Positions 9,336 through 17,480 of a stretch of DNA of 44,472 nt are shown here, piece after piece (the stretch's first letter is position 1; each line of letters begins with the position of its first letter). Both the position numbers and the translations under genes were made by a program. The DNA is from Variovorax sp. YR752 (GTDB taxonomy: Bacteria; Pseudomonadota; Gammaproteobacteria; Burkholderiales; Burkholderiaceae_C): the NCBI GenBank assembly GCA_945860785.1, contig CAMATD010000009.1, positions 1 to 44,472 on the forward strand, read 5' to 3'. Below the pieces are notes generated by a model. The model was not told the origin of the DNA, made no database searches, and worked only from the letters and a program-made list of their open reading frames with translations.

Positions 9336-10244
9336 ATGTGCAAAATCACCGTCACGGTCGAGAAGGCCGGCTCGCGCGCCATTGCCGGCCGCTACGACGC
9401 CAGCAAGTTCGACTTCGGCTTTCCCTCGGGCGCGCCCGCGGCGCAGCAGCTCAAGGTGCTGGCCAAGGCACCGAACGTCTTCAACCCGTTCTACACGCCG
9501 ATCGTGCTGGCGAGCTGGCGGCCCATTGCGGAGATCCTCGTCGCCAACGGCATGGCTTCGAAGCAGGGCGACTTCTACTATGTCGTCGATCTGCCGGGCC
9601 TGAGGGCGATGATCGAGAAGGGCACGCGCTGGAAGGAGCGCAAGGCCAGCAGCGCCTTCTCCACCAGCAAGTCGCTGCTGATCAATTCGACCGACGTTCG
9701 CACCTCCAACTCGGCCGCGATGTACCTGGCGCTCGCGAGCTACCTCGCCAACAGCCAGCAGATCGTGCAGAGCCAGGAGGATGTCGACCGGGTCCTGCCG
9801 GTCGTGGCACCGCTGTTTTTGCGTCAGGGCTTCCAGGAGCAATCGTCGGCCGGGCCGTTCGAGGACTACCTCGCGCTCGGCATGGGCAAGGCGCCGCTGC
9901 TGGTGGCCTACGAATCGCAGATGGTCGAGTTCTGGCTCAAGAACCCCGACAGGCTCAAGAGCGACATGGTGCTGCTCTACCCCCGGCCCACCGTCTATTC
10001 GAAGCATGTGCTGGTGCCCTACACGCCCGGCGGCGCGCGGCTCGGCGCGGCGCTCGAGAACGACCCGGCCCTGCGCGAACTGGCGCACGAATACGGCTAC
10101 CGCACCGGCGGCGACACCAAGGGTCCCGAGACCTGGGCCCAGCGTGGCGTGAAGGTGCCCGAGGTGCTGGTCGACGTGATCGATCCGCCCAGCTTCGAAT
10201 GGCTCGAACGAATGACCGTGGGCATCGAAGCCCGCTTCAAGTAA
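9336..10244 (+). CDS. Periplasmic binding-protein-like domain protein, 5'-truncated
   Basis: A 302-residue protein without a signal peptide that begins inside a domain (ITVTVEKAGSRAIAG, then KFDFGFPSGAPAAQQLKVL, NVFNPFYTPIVLASWRPIAEIL). The middle and end (SSLL-type INSTDVRTSNSAAMYLA, FEDYLALGMGKAPLLVAYESQMVEF, VLYP-like MVLLYPRPTVYSKHVLVPYT) fit a type II solute-binding fold of the kind encoded beside telA. Members normally carry an N-terminal anchor and about 50 further residues, which are missing here. ATG 9336 has AGGGAGAGAGG upstream at a long spacing, so the start may be accidental. It is followed after 16 bases by telA. The ligand is unknown, and the truncated protein would probably stay in the cytoplasm. 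Confidence 0.6.
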   Translation: MCKITVTVEKAGSRAIAGRYDASKFDFGFPSGAPAAQQLKVLAKAPNVFNPFYTPIVLASWRPIAEILVANGMASKQGDFYYVVDLPGLRAMIEKGTRWKERKASSAFSTSKSLLINSTDVRTSNSAAMYLALASYLANSQQIVQSQEDVDRVLPVVAPLFLRQGFQEQSSAGPFEDYLALGMGKAPLLVAYESQMVEFWLKNPDRLKSDMVLLYPRPTVYSKHVLVPYTPGGARLGAALENDPALRELAHEYGYRTGGDTKGPETWAQRGVKVPEVLVDVIDPPSFEWLERMTVGIEARFK

Positions 10245-10260
10245 TGAATCAAGGAACTCC

Positions 10261-11470
10261 CATGAACGCGCCTGTCACCACCACCACCCTCGCCGCCGTG
10301 GACTCCGCGCCGGTCGAACTGCTGCCCCCGCAGGCCTTCACGCTCGAGCCGCCCGCCGCCGTCGCGGCAGTGCCGGTGGAATCCGCCAGCGGCAAGGTGC
10401 GCCTGAAGCCCGAGGACGTGGCCGAGCTCGACGCGCAGGTGGCGCGCTTCATCGACGACATCACCTCGCACGACAGCCGGCATCCGCAGTTCAAGGAAGC
10501 GGTGGAGCGCATCCACTCGATGGGCAACAAGGACATCGAGGCGTCCGCGTCCGTCTCCAACCGCATGCTCGAGCGGCCCGTGGGATCGCTGCGCAATGGC
10601 CTGTTCGACAAGGGCGCGCAGATCGGCCAGTCGCTGATCGACCTGCGCCACCAGGTGGAAGACCTGGACCCCTCGAAGCAGGGCGATCTGTTCTCGGCCC
10701 GCAAGCTGCTCGGCATCATTCCGCTGGGCAACAAGCTGCTGGCCTACTTCGAGCGCTACCAGTCGTCGCAGACGCACCTGAACGCGATCATCGAATCGCT
10801 CAAGCGCGGCAAGGACGAACTCTTGCGCGACAACACCGCCATCGAGCAGGAGAAGGTCAACCTCTGGACGCTGATGGAGCGGCTCGAGAAATACGTGCAC
10901 ATCGGCAAGGCGCTCGACGGCCAGCTCGACGCCAAGGCGCGCGAGCTGGAAGCCACCGACCCCGAGAAGGCCCGCGTAGTGCGCGAGGAAATGCTGTTCT
11001 ATTCGCGCCAGAAGGTGACCGACCTGCTGACCCAGCTCGCGGTGAACATCCAGGGTTATCTCGCGCTCGACATGATCCGCAAGAACAACCTCGAGCTGAT
11101 GAAGGGCGTCGACCGTGCCACCACCACCACGGTGGCTGCATTGCGCACCGCGGTGATCGTCGCGCAGGCGCTGTCCAACCAGAAGCTGGTGCTCGACCAG
11201 ATCAGCGCACTCAACGCCACCACCGGCAACCTGATTGCCAGCACCAGCGAGATGCTGCGCGACCAGAGCAGTGCCATCCAACAGCAGGCCGCTTCGAGCA
11301 CCATCGAGATCACCAAGCTGCAGCAGGCCTTCGCCAACATCTACCAGACGATGGACACCATGGCGTGTTGTAGCCCTTGTCGCCGCAGCACTGGAGTTCC
11401 TCGCGCCAGAGCCCGAGGAGCTTTTCGAGCTCTTCGGCACGGTCGAAGGCCGGGTCGTCGCGTTCCTTGA
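10261..11470 (+). pseudogene. telA: Toxic anion resistance protein TelA, 3'-truncated
   Basis: A TelA/KlaA-family protein (COG3853), linked to tellurite, colicin and phage resistance in the Tel/Ter stress systems. After a Pro/Ala-rich leader, family blocks run in order: VRLKPEDVAELDAQVARFIDDI, SVSNRMLERPVGSL, LGIIPLGNKLLAYFERYQSSQTHLNAII, a long predicted coiled coil (EQEKVNLWTLMERLEKYVHIG), NIQGYLALDMIRKNNLELMKGVDRATTTTVAALR and QKLVLDQISALN. Homology stops at NIYQTMDTM (about 11364). The usual last 40-odd residues are replaced by an unrelated Arg-rich tail that is antisense to the GIY-YIG gene. It is co-directional with the binding protein upstream. Confidence 0.85.
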
Positions 11471-11666
11471 CCCGGTCGATCACCTCGAAGCTGAAGTGCG
11501 CCGCGCCATGTTCGACCCAATCGCGCACCAGCGCCTTGTTGCGATGCGAGCGCAGGCCGAGTTCGAAGCGGGCGCGGTTCATCGCCCCTTCGACGTCGAG
11601 ACTGCCGGCCACGTAGACGTGGCCGCTGAGCGTGTTGCGGATGACGAAGACGCCCGCGGGGAGCAC
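11310..11666 (-). pseudogene. GIY-YIG nuclease-family protein, truncated at the 3' end
   Basis: A small GIY-YIG-fold protein of the type MLPAGVFVIRNTLSGHVYVAGSLDVEGAMNRARFELGLRSHRN...SFEVIDRVKERDDPAFDRAEELEKLLGLWREEL. The frame is open further upstream (TRRALVRKYKDTV) but has no ATG. ATG 11721 (MNLPQG) would join it if one base were missing near 11705, so the true start is uncertain and GTG 11666 is a placeholder. The C-terminus reads CCGDKGYNTPW and then runs antisense into telA, so the last residues of both convergent genes seem lost at one junction near 11364. The role is probably DNA or RNA cleavage; substrate unknown. Confidence 0.65.
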
Positions 11667-11733
11667 CGTGTCTTTGTATTTCCTGACGAGTGCGCGCCTA
11701 GTTTCCTTGTGGCAGATTCATGCCTCAAATCAA

Positions 11734-11774
11734 ATATTACCCGGGTTAAATTTAATGCACAATATACCCGGGTA
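11734..11774 (-). promoter_or_regulatory. Promoter with two ACCCGGGT operators upstream of GIY-YIG
   Basis: On the minus strand TTGTGC (plus 11757-11762) and TAATAT (plus 11734-11739) are separated by exactly 17 bases. Two palindromes flank and overlap the boxes: TTACCCGGGTTAA at 11737-11749 and TACCCGGGTA at 11765-11774, centres 27 bp apart. This geometry suggests a dimeric repressor occupying both sites. The regulator is not identifiable in the window. Confidence 0.55.
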
Positions 11775-11839
11775 AAAATAATCACCTCAGCCTTCGCGCA
11801 AACGCCGCCATCCACGCGAGAGGCGCCGGTTGAAAGCCC

Positions 11840-12007
11840 GCACCACGCGCCAAGGGCGGCTCTGGCGAACGCCATCGGTGCGGGTGCGGCGGCCACGGCG
11901 GTGGCCGCATGGGCGCCGCCGCCGAAGGAGTCGACGCACAGGGCCGCGCAAGTCAGCACGCCGAAGACCACGCGTGCGGGTGTGATCTGGTAGAGGGATT
12001 TTTTCAT
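11840..12007 (-). pseudogene. N-terminal fragment of a secreted protein
   Basis: ATG 12007 starts MKKSLYQITPARVVFGVLTCAALCVDSFGGGAHAATA, a convincing signal peptide with an AHA-type cleavage site. After about PMAFARAALG the frame loses coding character and runs into the GIY-YIG promoter region (formal stop at 11579). It is therefore probably a stub left by a deletion. It is divergent from the response-regulator gene. The product family is not recognised. Confidence 0.4.
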
Positions 12008-12128
12008 CGCGATACGGCGTCCGTCGGAGTCGGACGCGCCGCGCAGCGGACGTCTTCCCATGCCTTTGACCCGCCCCGTCACCCCGGCGAAAGAATACGA
12101 AGACGCGGCTGAAGAACGTCCCAAGAAA

Positions 12129-12148
12129 TCCTGAAGATCTCTTCAGGA
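12129..12148. promoter_or_regulatory. 20-bp inverted repeat upstream of the response regulator
   Basis: TCCTGAAGA-TC-TCTTCAGGA is a perfect 9-bp inverted repeat with a two-base centre, ending 43 bp before the regulator start. It is a candidate autoregulatory operator of the OmpR-type regulator, or a leader hairpin. It also lies in the divergent region shared with the signal-peptide stub. Confidence 0.45.
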
Positions 12149-12191
12149 TCGGGGCCTGCTGTCAGTCAGGAAGGCGCGGCATGATCCACCC

Positions 12192-12879
12192 ATGAGAATT
12201 CTGTTGATCGAAGACGACCGCAAGGCCGCGCGCCTGCTGGCCCGTGGGTTGCAGGAGGAGGGCTTCGTCGTCGACGTCGTGCACACGGCCGAAGAGGGCG
12301 ACGAAGAAGCCTTCGTGATCGCCTACGACCTGATCGTGCTGGACTGGATGCTGCCCGGCAAGGACGGCCTCACGCTGTGCCGCGACCTGCGCCAGCGCGG
12401 CTGCAAGACCCCGGTGCTGATGCTCACCGCCCGCGACGCGCTGAGCGACCGCGTCGCGGGCCTCAACACCGGCGCCGACGACTACCTGACCAAGCCCTTT
12501 GCCTTCGACGAGCTGCTGGCGCGCGTGCGCGCCTTGCTGCGCCGCTCCGAGATCATGCGGCCGGTGGTGCTCGCCGTGGCCGACCTGAGCCTCGACCCGC
12601 AAAGCCAGCGCGTGATGCGCGGCGGCATGGTGCTCGACCTGACCCACAAGGAGTTTGCGATCCTGCAGATCCTGATGCGCCATGCCGGCGAGGTGGTGAG
12701 CCGCTCCCGCCTCGCGGAGCAGGTGTGGAAGGACGACCTGATCGCCATCGACAACCTGATCGACGTGCACATCGGCAACCTTGCGCCGCAAGGTCGATGC
12801 ACCGCCCGCCGCGCCGCTGATCCAGACGGTGCGCGGGCGCGGCTTCCGGCTGGCGCCGGCGGACGATGGCCATGCTTAG
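12192..12879 (+). pseudogene. OmpR-family response regulator, one-base frameshift near the end
   Basis: Receiver domain with DD at the start (IEDDRKAA), phospho-acceptor Asp in LIVLDWMLPGKDG, Thr in LMLTARDA and Lys in YLTKPFAFDELLAR, followed by a winged-helix domain (VLDLTHKEFAILQILMRHAGEVVSRSRLAEQVW). At 12780 an extra T in AACCTTGCGCC shifts the frame. Removing it gives NLRRKVDAP...QTVRGRGFRLAP and a stop at 12877-12879, exactly overlapping the kinase start (ATG 12866). As written, the frame runs on to 12917 with a nonsense tail that lacks the wing and recognition end. With the kinase and the Bug receptor downstream it resembles TctD/QseB-type tricarboxylate sensing; the actual signal is unknown. 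Confidence 0.85.
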
Positions 12880-14278
12880 TTTTCGCAAGCGCCTGGCGCT
12901 CGCGCATGTCGCCGTGATCGTGGTGGTGATGGCGATTGCGGCGTTCGGCTCGTACCTCGTGTTTGCGCGCAACGTGCACCGCGAGCTCGATGCGGCATTG
13001 CTCGCGCTCGCCGAAACGGAAATGGGCATGCTGCTGGCCGCCGGGGACGGCGACACGGTGATCGTCCACGAGGCACCGCCCGGCCCTGGCGCACCGTCGT
13101 TCGTGCGGCTCGACCGGCTGGTGCAGATCGTCGATGCCCAGGGCCGCGTGCTTGCGCGCAGCGCCAACCTCGGCGAAGCGCAACTGCCCATTCCGCCCGT
13201 GCTGCGCGATCGGCTCGCGGCCGGCGAAACCGTGTTCGAAACGCTCGACGGCTTCGGCGAGGAACCGACGCGCATGGTCTCGGTGCCCGTGCCGGGCCGG
13301 CCCTCGCTGCTGGCGGTGCAGGTGGCCGGCTCGCTGGACGATGTGAACCGCACGGTCGCGATGGCCAGCGTGCTCTTTCTGATCTTGGGCGGTGCGCTGC
13401 TGCTCGCGCTGGGCGCGGCCGGGGCGCTGATCACGCGGCGCGCCTTCGGCGCCATCGACGACGTGGTGCAGCAGGCGCACCGCATCGGCGATGCGAACCT
13501 CGGCGAGCGCCTGCCGCACCCCGGCACGCGCGACGAGATCGGGCGCCTGGTCGACACGCTCAACGACATGCTGGCGCGCATCGAACACGGCATGGAAGCG
13601 CAGCGCCGCTTCACCGCCGATGCCTCGCACGAGCTGCGCTCGCCGCTGTCGCGCCTGCGCACCGAACTCGAACTGGCGCTGCGGCGTCCGCGCGAGCCCG
13701 CGGCTTATGTGGAGACGCTGCACTCGTCGCTCGAAGAGGTCGAGTCGCTCACGCTACTGGTCGAAGAGCTGCTGGTGCTGGCGCGGCTCGACGCGGGGCA
13801 GGAGCGCGATGCGGTCGAGACGGTGTCGCTCAACGTGCTGGCCGAGGAGGCGGTGCGGCGGCTGGAGCCGTTGGCGCGGGAGCGGCGGCTGCAGCTCTTG
13901 CTGGAACCCGCACTCCCCGTGGCCGCAAGGGTGGCACGCGGCGCAGCCAGCCTCGCGCTGGCCAACCTGCTGGACAACGCGCTCAAGTTCTCGCCGCCCG
14001 GCACCGAGGTGCGCGTGAGCCTGCGTGCCGACGCGGAAGCGAACGAGGCGGTGATCAGTGTGTCGGACCACGGCTCCGGCATCCATGGCGACGACCTGCC
14101 CCACCTGTTCGAGCGTTTCTACCGCGGTGCCGGCGCGCGCTCGGAAGCCACGCCGGGCCTCGGGCTGGGCCTGGCGCTCTCGCAGGCGGTGATGCATGCG
14201 CACGGCGGGCGCATCGAGGCCTCGAACCAGGCTGGTGGCGGAGCCCGTTTCGACATGCATTTGCCGTTGGCGCGCTGA
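12866..14278 (+). CDS. Sensor histidine kinase, partner of the upstream regulator
   Basis: A 470-residue inner-membrane kinase. The first transmembrane segment is near residues 10-35 (VAVIVVVMAIAAFGSYLVF). A periplasmic loop follows to a second segment near 165-190 (MASVLFLILGGALLLALGAAGALI), then a HAMP domain. HisKA carries the phospho-acceptor His in FTADASHELRSPLSRLR. HATPase_c has an N box (LANLLDNALKFS), DHGSGI, and GLGLGLALSQAV. It overlaps the restored end of the response-regulator gene. The Bug/TctC receptor follows 82 bases later, suggesting control of a tripartite tricarboxylate-type uptake function, though no TctA/TctB genes are in the window. Confidence 0.92.
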   Translation: MAMLSFRKRLALAHVAVIVVVMAIAAFGSYLVFARNVHRELDAALLALAETEMGMLLAAGDGDTVIVHEAPPGPGAPSFVRLDRLVQIVDAQGRVLARSANLGEAQLPIPPVLRDRLAAGETVFETLDGFGEEPTRMVSVPVPGRPSLLAVQVAGSLDDVNRTVAMASVLFLILGGALLLALGAAGALITRRAFGAIDDVVQQAHRIGDANLGERLPHPGTRDEIGRLVDTLNDMLARIEHGMEAQRRFTADASHELRSPLSRLRTELELALRRPREPAAYVETLHSSLEEVESLTLLVEELLVLARLDAGQERDAVETVSLNVLAEEAVRRLEPLARERRLQLLLEPALPVAARVARGAASLALANLLDNALKFSPPGTEVRVSLRADAEANEAVISVSDHGSGIHGDDLPHLFERFYRGAGARSEATPGLGLGLALSQAVMHAHGGRIEASNQAGGGARFDMHLPLAR

Positions 14279-14360
14279 GGCCAGGCCGCCGGGCAAACCC
14301 TGACCGCCGCGGTACGGGGCGCTTCGAGAATGGACCGATCCATCCAGAAGCAACAAAGAC

Positions 14361-15341
14361 ATGCCTCACGCCACGCTGACACGCCGCCGATTCACGCTCG
14401 CCACCGCCGCCGCAAGCCTTGCCGCTCCGGCCTTCGCGCAAAGCGCCTGGCCCGGCAAGCCGATCCGCATCGTCGTGCCCTACACGCCGGGCGGCTTCAC
14501 CGACCAGATGGCGCGGCTGGTGCAGGTCGGCCTGCAGACGCGGCTCGGACAGCCGGTGCTGATCGACAACAAGCCCGGCGCCAACAGCCTGATCGGCGTC
14601 GATGCCATCGCCAAGTCGCCGCCCGACGGCACCACCTTCGGCGTCGTCATCGCCGCGTATGCGGCCAACACCACGCTGTACCCCAAGCTGCCCTACGACC
14701 CGAACAAGGACCTCACAGGTGTTTCGCTGATGGGCATCTCGCCTTTGCTGGCCGCGGTCAGCATCAATGCGCCGTTCAAGACCGCGCGCGAACTCATCGA
14801 CTACGCGCGGGCGAACCCCGGCAAGGTGAGCTTCGGTTCCTCGGGCAACGGCTCGGCCGCGCACCTGACGACCGAGTTGTGGAAGTCGCTGACGCAGACC
14901 TACATGATCCACATCCCTTATCGCGGCGCCGTGCCCGCGCTCACCGACCTGATGGGCGGCCAGATCCAGTTGTTCTTCGATGCGCCCACCGGACTCATCA
15001 ACCAGGCCAAGGCCGGCAAGGTGCGGCTGATCGGCGTGGCGGGCGACAAGCGCCTGGCGGCCGCGCCCGATGTGCCGACCTTCATCGAGCAGGGCTTTGC
15101 GGGTTTCACCGGCAGCACCTGGGCCGGCATGCTGGCGCTGGCCGGCACGCCGCGCGACATCGTCAAGCGCATGTCCGAAGAGGTGGCGCGCATCGTCAAG
15201 AGCGACGAGACACGCGCCAAGCTCGACGCCATGGGCACCATTCCAGTGGGCAGCACGCCCGAGGAGTTCGACGCCTTCATCACCACGGAGACCGCCAAGT
15301 GGGGCAAGGTCATCCGCACGGCGGGGGTGAAGGCGGAGTAG
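14361..15341 (+). CDS. Bug-family (TctC-like) periplasmic solute-binding receptor
   Basis: A 326-residue receptor with a TRRRFTLATAAASLAAPAFAQS export signal (twin-Arg-like start and AFA-Q cleavage site). The Bug fingerprint is complete: WPGKPIRIVVPYTPGG at the mature N-terminus, GQPVLIDNKPGAN, GVDAIAKSPPDGTTF, KVSFGSSGNGSAAHL, IPYRGAVPALTDLMGGQIQLFFD and GVAGDKRLAAAPDVPTF. Such receptors bind carboxylated ligands (citrate, phthalates, nicotinate and others), often without a dedicated permease nearby, as here. It is intact and probably belongs to the regulon of the two-component pair upstream. Confidence 0.92.
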   Translation: MPHATLTRRRFTLATAAASLAAPAFAQSAWPGKPIRIVVPYTPGGFTDQMARLVQVGLQTRLGQPVLIDNKPGANSLIGVDAIAKSPPDGTTFGVVIAAYAANTTLYPKLPYDPNKDLTGVSLMGISPLLAAVSINAPFKTARELIDYARANPGKVSFGSSGNGSAAHLTTELWKSLTQTYMIHIPYRGAVPALTDLMGGQIQLFFDAPTGLINQAKAGKVRLIGVAGDKRLAAAPDVPTFIEQGFAGFTGSTWAGMLALAGTPRDIVKRMSEEVARIVKSDETRAKLDAMGTIPVGSTPEEFDAFITTETAKWGKVIRTAGVKAE

Positions 15342-15410
15342 GTCGCGGCTGCACCGAGTTTGTGGAACGGCGAAGGAATGGTGGCCGGCGCGTTATGAAG
15401 GCCGGGCGGC

Positions 15411-16214
15411 TCATGGCCCAGGCGCAGGTGGTGTGATCTTGCGAACCTTGTAGCCCCAATAGTCGGCCACATAGACATTGCCGCTGGCGTCCACGACGAT
15501 GCCTACGGGACGGTAGAACGACGCGGAAGTGCCGGTGCCGTTCTCCGAGCCAGAGGCTCCGGTGGTGCCCGCCAGCGTCGAGACCATGCCCGCCGGGGTG
15601 ATCTTGCGGACCAGGAGGTCGTGGTCGGCCACATAGACATTGCCGCTGGCGTCCACGGTCAAGGCTCTGGGACGGTTGAACGATGCCAAAGTGTCGGAGC
15701 CGTCGGCAAAGCTCCGGTCTCCGGAGCCCGCCAGCGTCGAGACCTGGGGCAGTGGCTCTGGCAGTGGCTCTGGCTCTGGCGCCGAACATGCCACCGTCAC
15801 GCCGGTCACTTCGCCCACCGCCGTGCCGCTGCCGTTGCCTACCGTGCAGGTCTGGGCCGGATTGGACGGCTGGGCCTTCACTGTCACGGCATAGGCCGCA
15901 CCGCTTTCCAAGGCGGTGTGAAAGCGGAAGCTGCCGTCCGCGGCCTGCGGCAGATCGTCACTCGCGTTGTTCTGCAGAACCAGGCCCGAACCGGCCAGGC
16001 CGGAGACGCTGCCGCCGATGGCGTAGGTCGTTGCGGGCGAAGGAGACGAGACCGAGCCGGAAGGGCTCGGAAGGAAGCCCCCGCCGCCGCCGTCCGAGCC
16101 ACCGCCACAGGAAGTCAGAGCGGCCAGCAGGCCCATCAGGACGGCCCCGCGAGCCAGGCGGCGAAAGCCGATAGACCGTGAGCGAGCAAGGAAAGCCGAC
16201 GGGTTCGGTCGCAT
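15411..16214 (-). CDS. NHL-repeat lipoprotein, short repeat array
   Basis: A 267-residue surface or periplasmic lipoprotein. Signal sequence with lipobox LTSC (ALTSCGGGSDGGGGG), a Gly/Ser linker, a beta-sandwich-like part (YAIGGSVSGLAGSGLVLQNN...GSFRFHTALESGAAYAVTVKAQPSNPAQTC), an acidic-Pro linker (PEPEPLPEPLPQV) and then NHL repeats of the form VSTLAGS...FNRPRALTVDASGNVYVADHDLLVRKIT. Only two NHL repeats are present, too few to close a six-bladed propeller, so the array is probably contracted. It is read from a short A/T-rich region at 16215-16315. It ends convergently with the Bug gene. The ligand is unknown. Confidence 0.75.
   Translation of the reverse strand: MRPNPSAFLARSRSIGFRRLARGAVLMGLLAALTSCGGGSDGGGGGFLPSPSGSVSSPSPATTYAIGGSVSGLAGSGLVLQNNASDDLPQAADGSFRFHTALESGAAYAVTVKAQPSNPAQTCTVGNGSGTAVGEVTGVTVACSAPEPEPLPEPLPQVSTLAGSGDRSFADGSDTLASFNRPRALTVDASGNVYVADHDLLVRKITPAGMVSTLAGTTGASGSENGTGTSASFYRPVGIVVDASGNVYVADYWGYKVRKITPPAPGP
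15462..15657 (-). repeat. Two identical 34-bp units within the NHL repeats
   Basis: The stretches 15462-15495 and 15624-15657 are identical; they encode VDASGNVYVAD. The spacing is 162 bp, or 54 residues. Such identity favours in-frame gain or loss of repeats by slippage or recombination. Confidence 0.75.
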
Positions 16215-16315
16215 GGCTGGTGCCTCGTAAGTTGTTCAGAGTTTAGAAAATTCAACACTCAGGAACAATTACGGCAATAGCAAACAATCACGGATGCCGA
16301 TGCACCCCTATAGCC

Positions 16316-16702
16316 TCAAGGCGCCAGCACCAGCACCTTGAACTGGCTCGGCACGATCCGCATGCCCAGGATGTTGTTGCGGTTCTGCACCGACAGGCTG
16401 GTCATGCGCGTGCAGGGCGAGCCCTTGAGCAGCACGGTGAAGGCGCCTGTGATGTGCCGCGAGGGCCCCATCACCGTCTGCGACACCACGCCTATCAGCA
16501 CGCCGGCGTTGTCGCCGTTGGTGATCGGCGTGGTCGTGGCGAGGTTGTGCGCCGGGGTGCCGCCGTAGAGGATGTTCCAGGCGTTGGGAATCGCGGTCGG
16601 CCCCAGCGCGAAGTTGGGGTATGGAACGGGGATCGCCGGCGGTGTCTTGCAGACATCGGGGAAGGCGAGGTCCATGCCCATCATCTGGGAGTTGGCAAAC
16701 AT
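16316..16702 (-). CDS. PAAR-like DUF4150 T6SS spike-tip protein
   Basis: A 128-residue protein of the DUF4150/Tox-PAAR-like family, which caps VgrG spikes and carries or recruits effectors. Characteristic blocks are DLAFPDVCKTPPAIPVPYPNFA, TTTPITNGDNAG, MGPSRHITGAFTVLLKGSPCTRMTS and NNILGMRIVPSQFKVLVLAP. It is the last gene of the second T6SS module, 16 bases after DUF3540. No effector domain is fused, and no effector gene follows: the next gene on the strand, 100 bases on, is the NHL lipoprotein. Confidence 0.88.
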   Translation of the reverse strand: MFANSQMMGMDLAFPDVCKTPPAIPVPYPNFALGPTAIPNAWNILYGGTPAHNLATTTPITNGDNAGVLIGVVSQTVMGPSRHITGAFTVLLKGSPCTRMTSLSVQNRNNILGMRIVPSQFKVLVLAP

Positions 16703-16718
16703 GCAAAGGCTCCTTCAA

Positions 16719-17480
16719 TCAACCCATGTGGCTCTGTTCGGCATCGACCTTGATCAGCTCCTTGCTGGTGACCAGGGTGTTCTTCGCGTGCAGCCGCAGC
16801 GTCCGCGAAGCCTGGATGTCGATCTGCCCGGCGCGCACCTGCTCGATCTCTTCGGTAATGCGAAAGCTCGAACGCGTGAGCAGATGGAGCCGGTCCAGCA
16901 CGACTTCGCAGGCATGCCCCACGAAGCGCGAGACCAGCACGCTGAAGCGGACCTCCGCGCCCTGGTAGTCCAGCTCCGAGACGTTGCACTGGCCGCGCTC
17001 GGCCGTGAGCTTCCATTGCGGCGCGCGGGTGGCGACGGCCGTGTCCGATTGCAGGTCGAGCGTGCCGGCGCTTTGGATCGCGATGCCGCCACGCTTCGAT
17101 TGCAGGCGCAGGTCGCCATCGACCGCGAGAGTCGCACTGCGCCTGTCGGCCTGGACCACGACGGCGATGACGTAGAGCGCGTCGTCGTGCGGGCCCGCGA
17201 CCATGACCGTGTCGCCCGGCGCGGGTAGCAGCAGGCAGCTGGCCGCGCGCTGGCAGCGCAGCGTGCGGTGCCCGTCCACGAGCGTCACGTCGCAGAAGCC
17301 GCCGTCGTCGTCGTCAGCATTGCAGGCGACGACCGTGGCCATCGAGATGCCTGCGAGCGGTGCACCCGGCTGCGGCTTCGCGGGCGATGCCTTGCGCAGC
17401 AGCGGCGCGAGCTCGCTTTCGGACGAGGAGGGCGCAGGGGCGGAGGAAGAGGAGGAAATAGGGCGGGCGGCCATCGTCAT
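16719..17480 (-). CDS. DUF3540 T6SS accessory protein
   Basis: A 253-residue protein. After a Ser/Ala-rich N-terminus, an OB-like part (GISMATVVACNADDDDGGFCDVTLVDGHRTLRCQRAASCLLLPAPGDTVMVAG) is followed by a repetitive beta region resembling VgrG C-terminal sequences (LRLQSKRGGIAIQSAGTLDLQSDTAV, IDIQASRTLRLHAKNTLV). DUF3540 genes sit between DUF2169/pentapeptide and DUF4150 genes in many VgrG clusters, and the protein is thought to help assemble cargo with the spike. Start and preceding stop overlap by ATGA, so translation is coupled. Confidence 0.85.
   Translation of the reverse strand: MTMAARPISSSSSAPAPSSSESELAPLLRKASPAKPQPGAPLAGISMATVVACNADDDDGGFCDVTLVDGHRTLRCQRAASCLLLPAPGDTVMVAGPHDDALYVIAVVVQADRRSATLAVDGDLRLQSKRGGIAIQSAGTLDLQSDTAVATRAPQWKLTAERGQCNVSELDYQGAEVRFSVLVSRFVGHACEVVLDRLHLLTRSSFRITEEIEQVRAGQIDIQASRTLRLHAKNTLVTSKELIKVDAEQSHMG

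Noticed and set aside
11747..11766. A second dif-like site (TTAAATTTAATGCACAATAT)
   Set aside because: It resembles the dif complement only if two extra bases are allowed, and it is better explained as the promoter between two ACCCGGGT operators.
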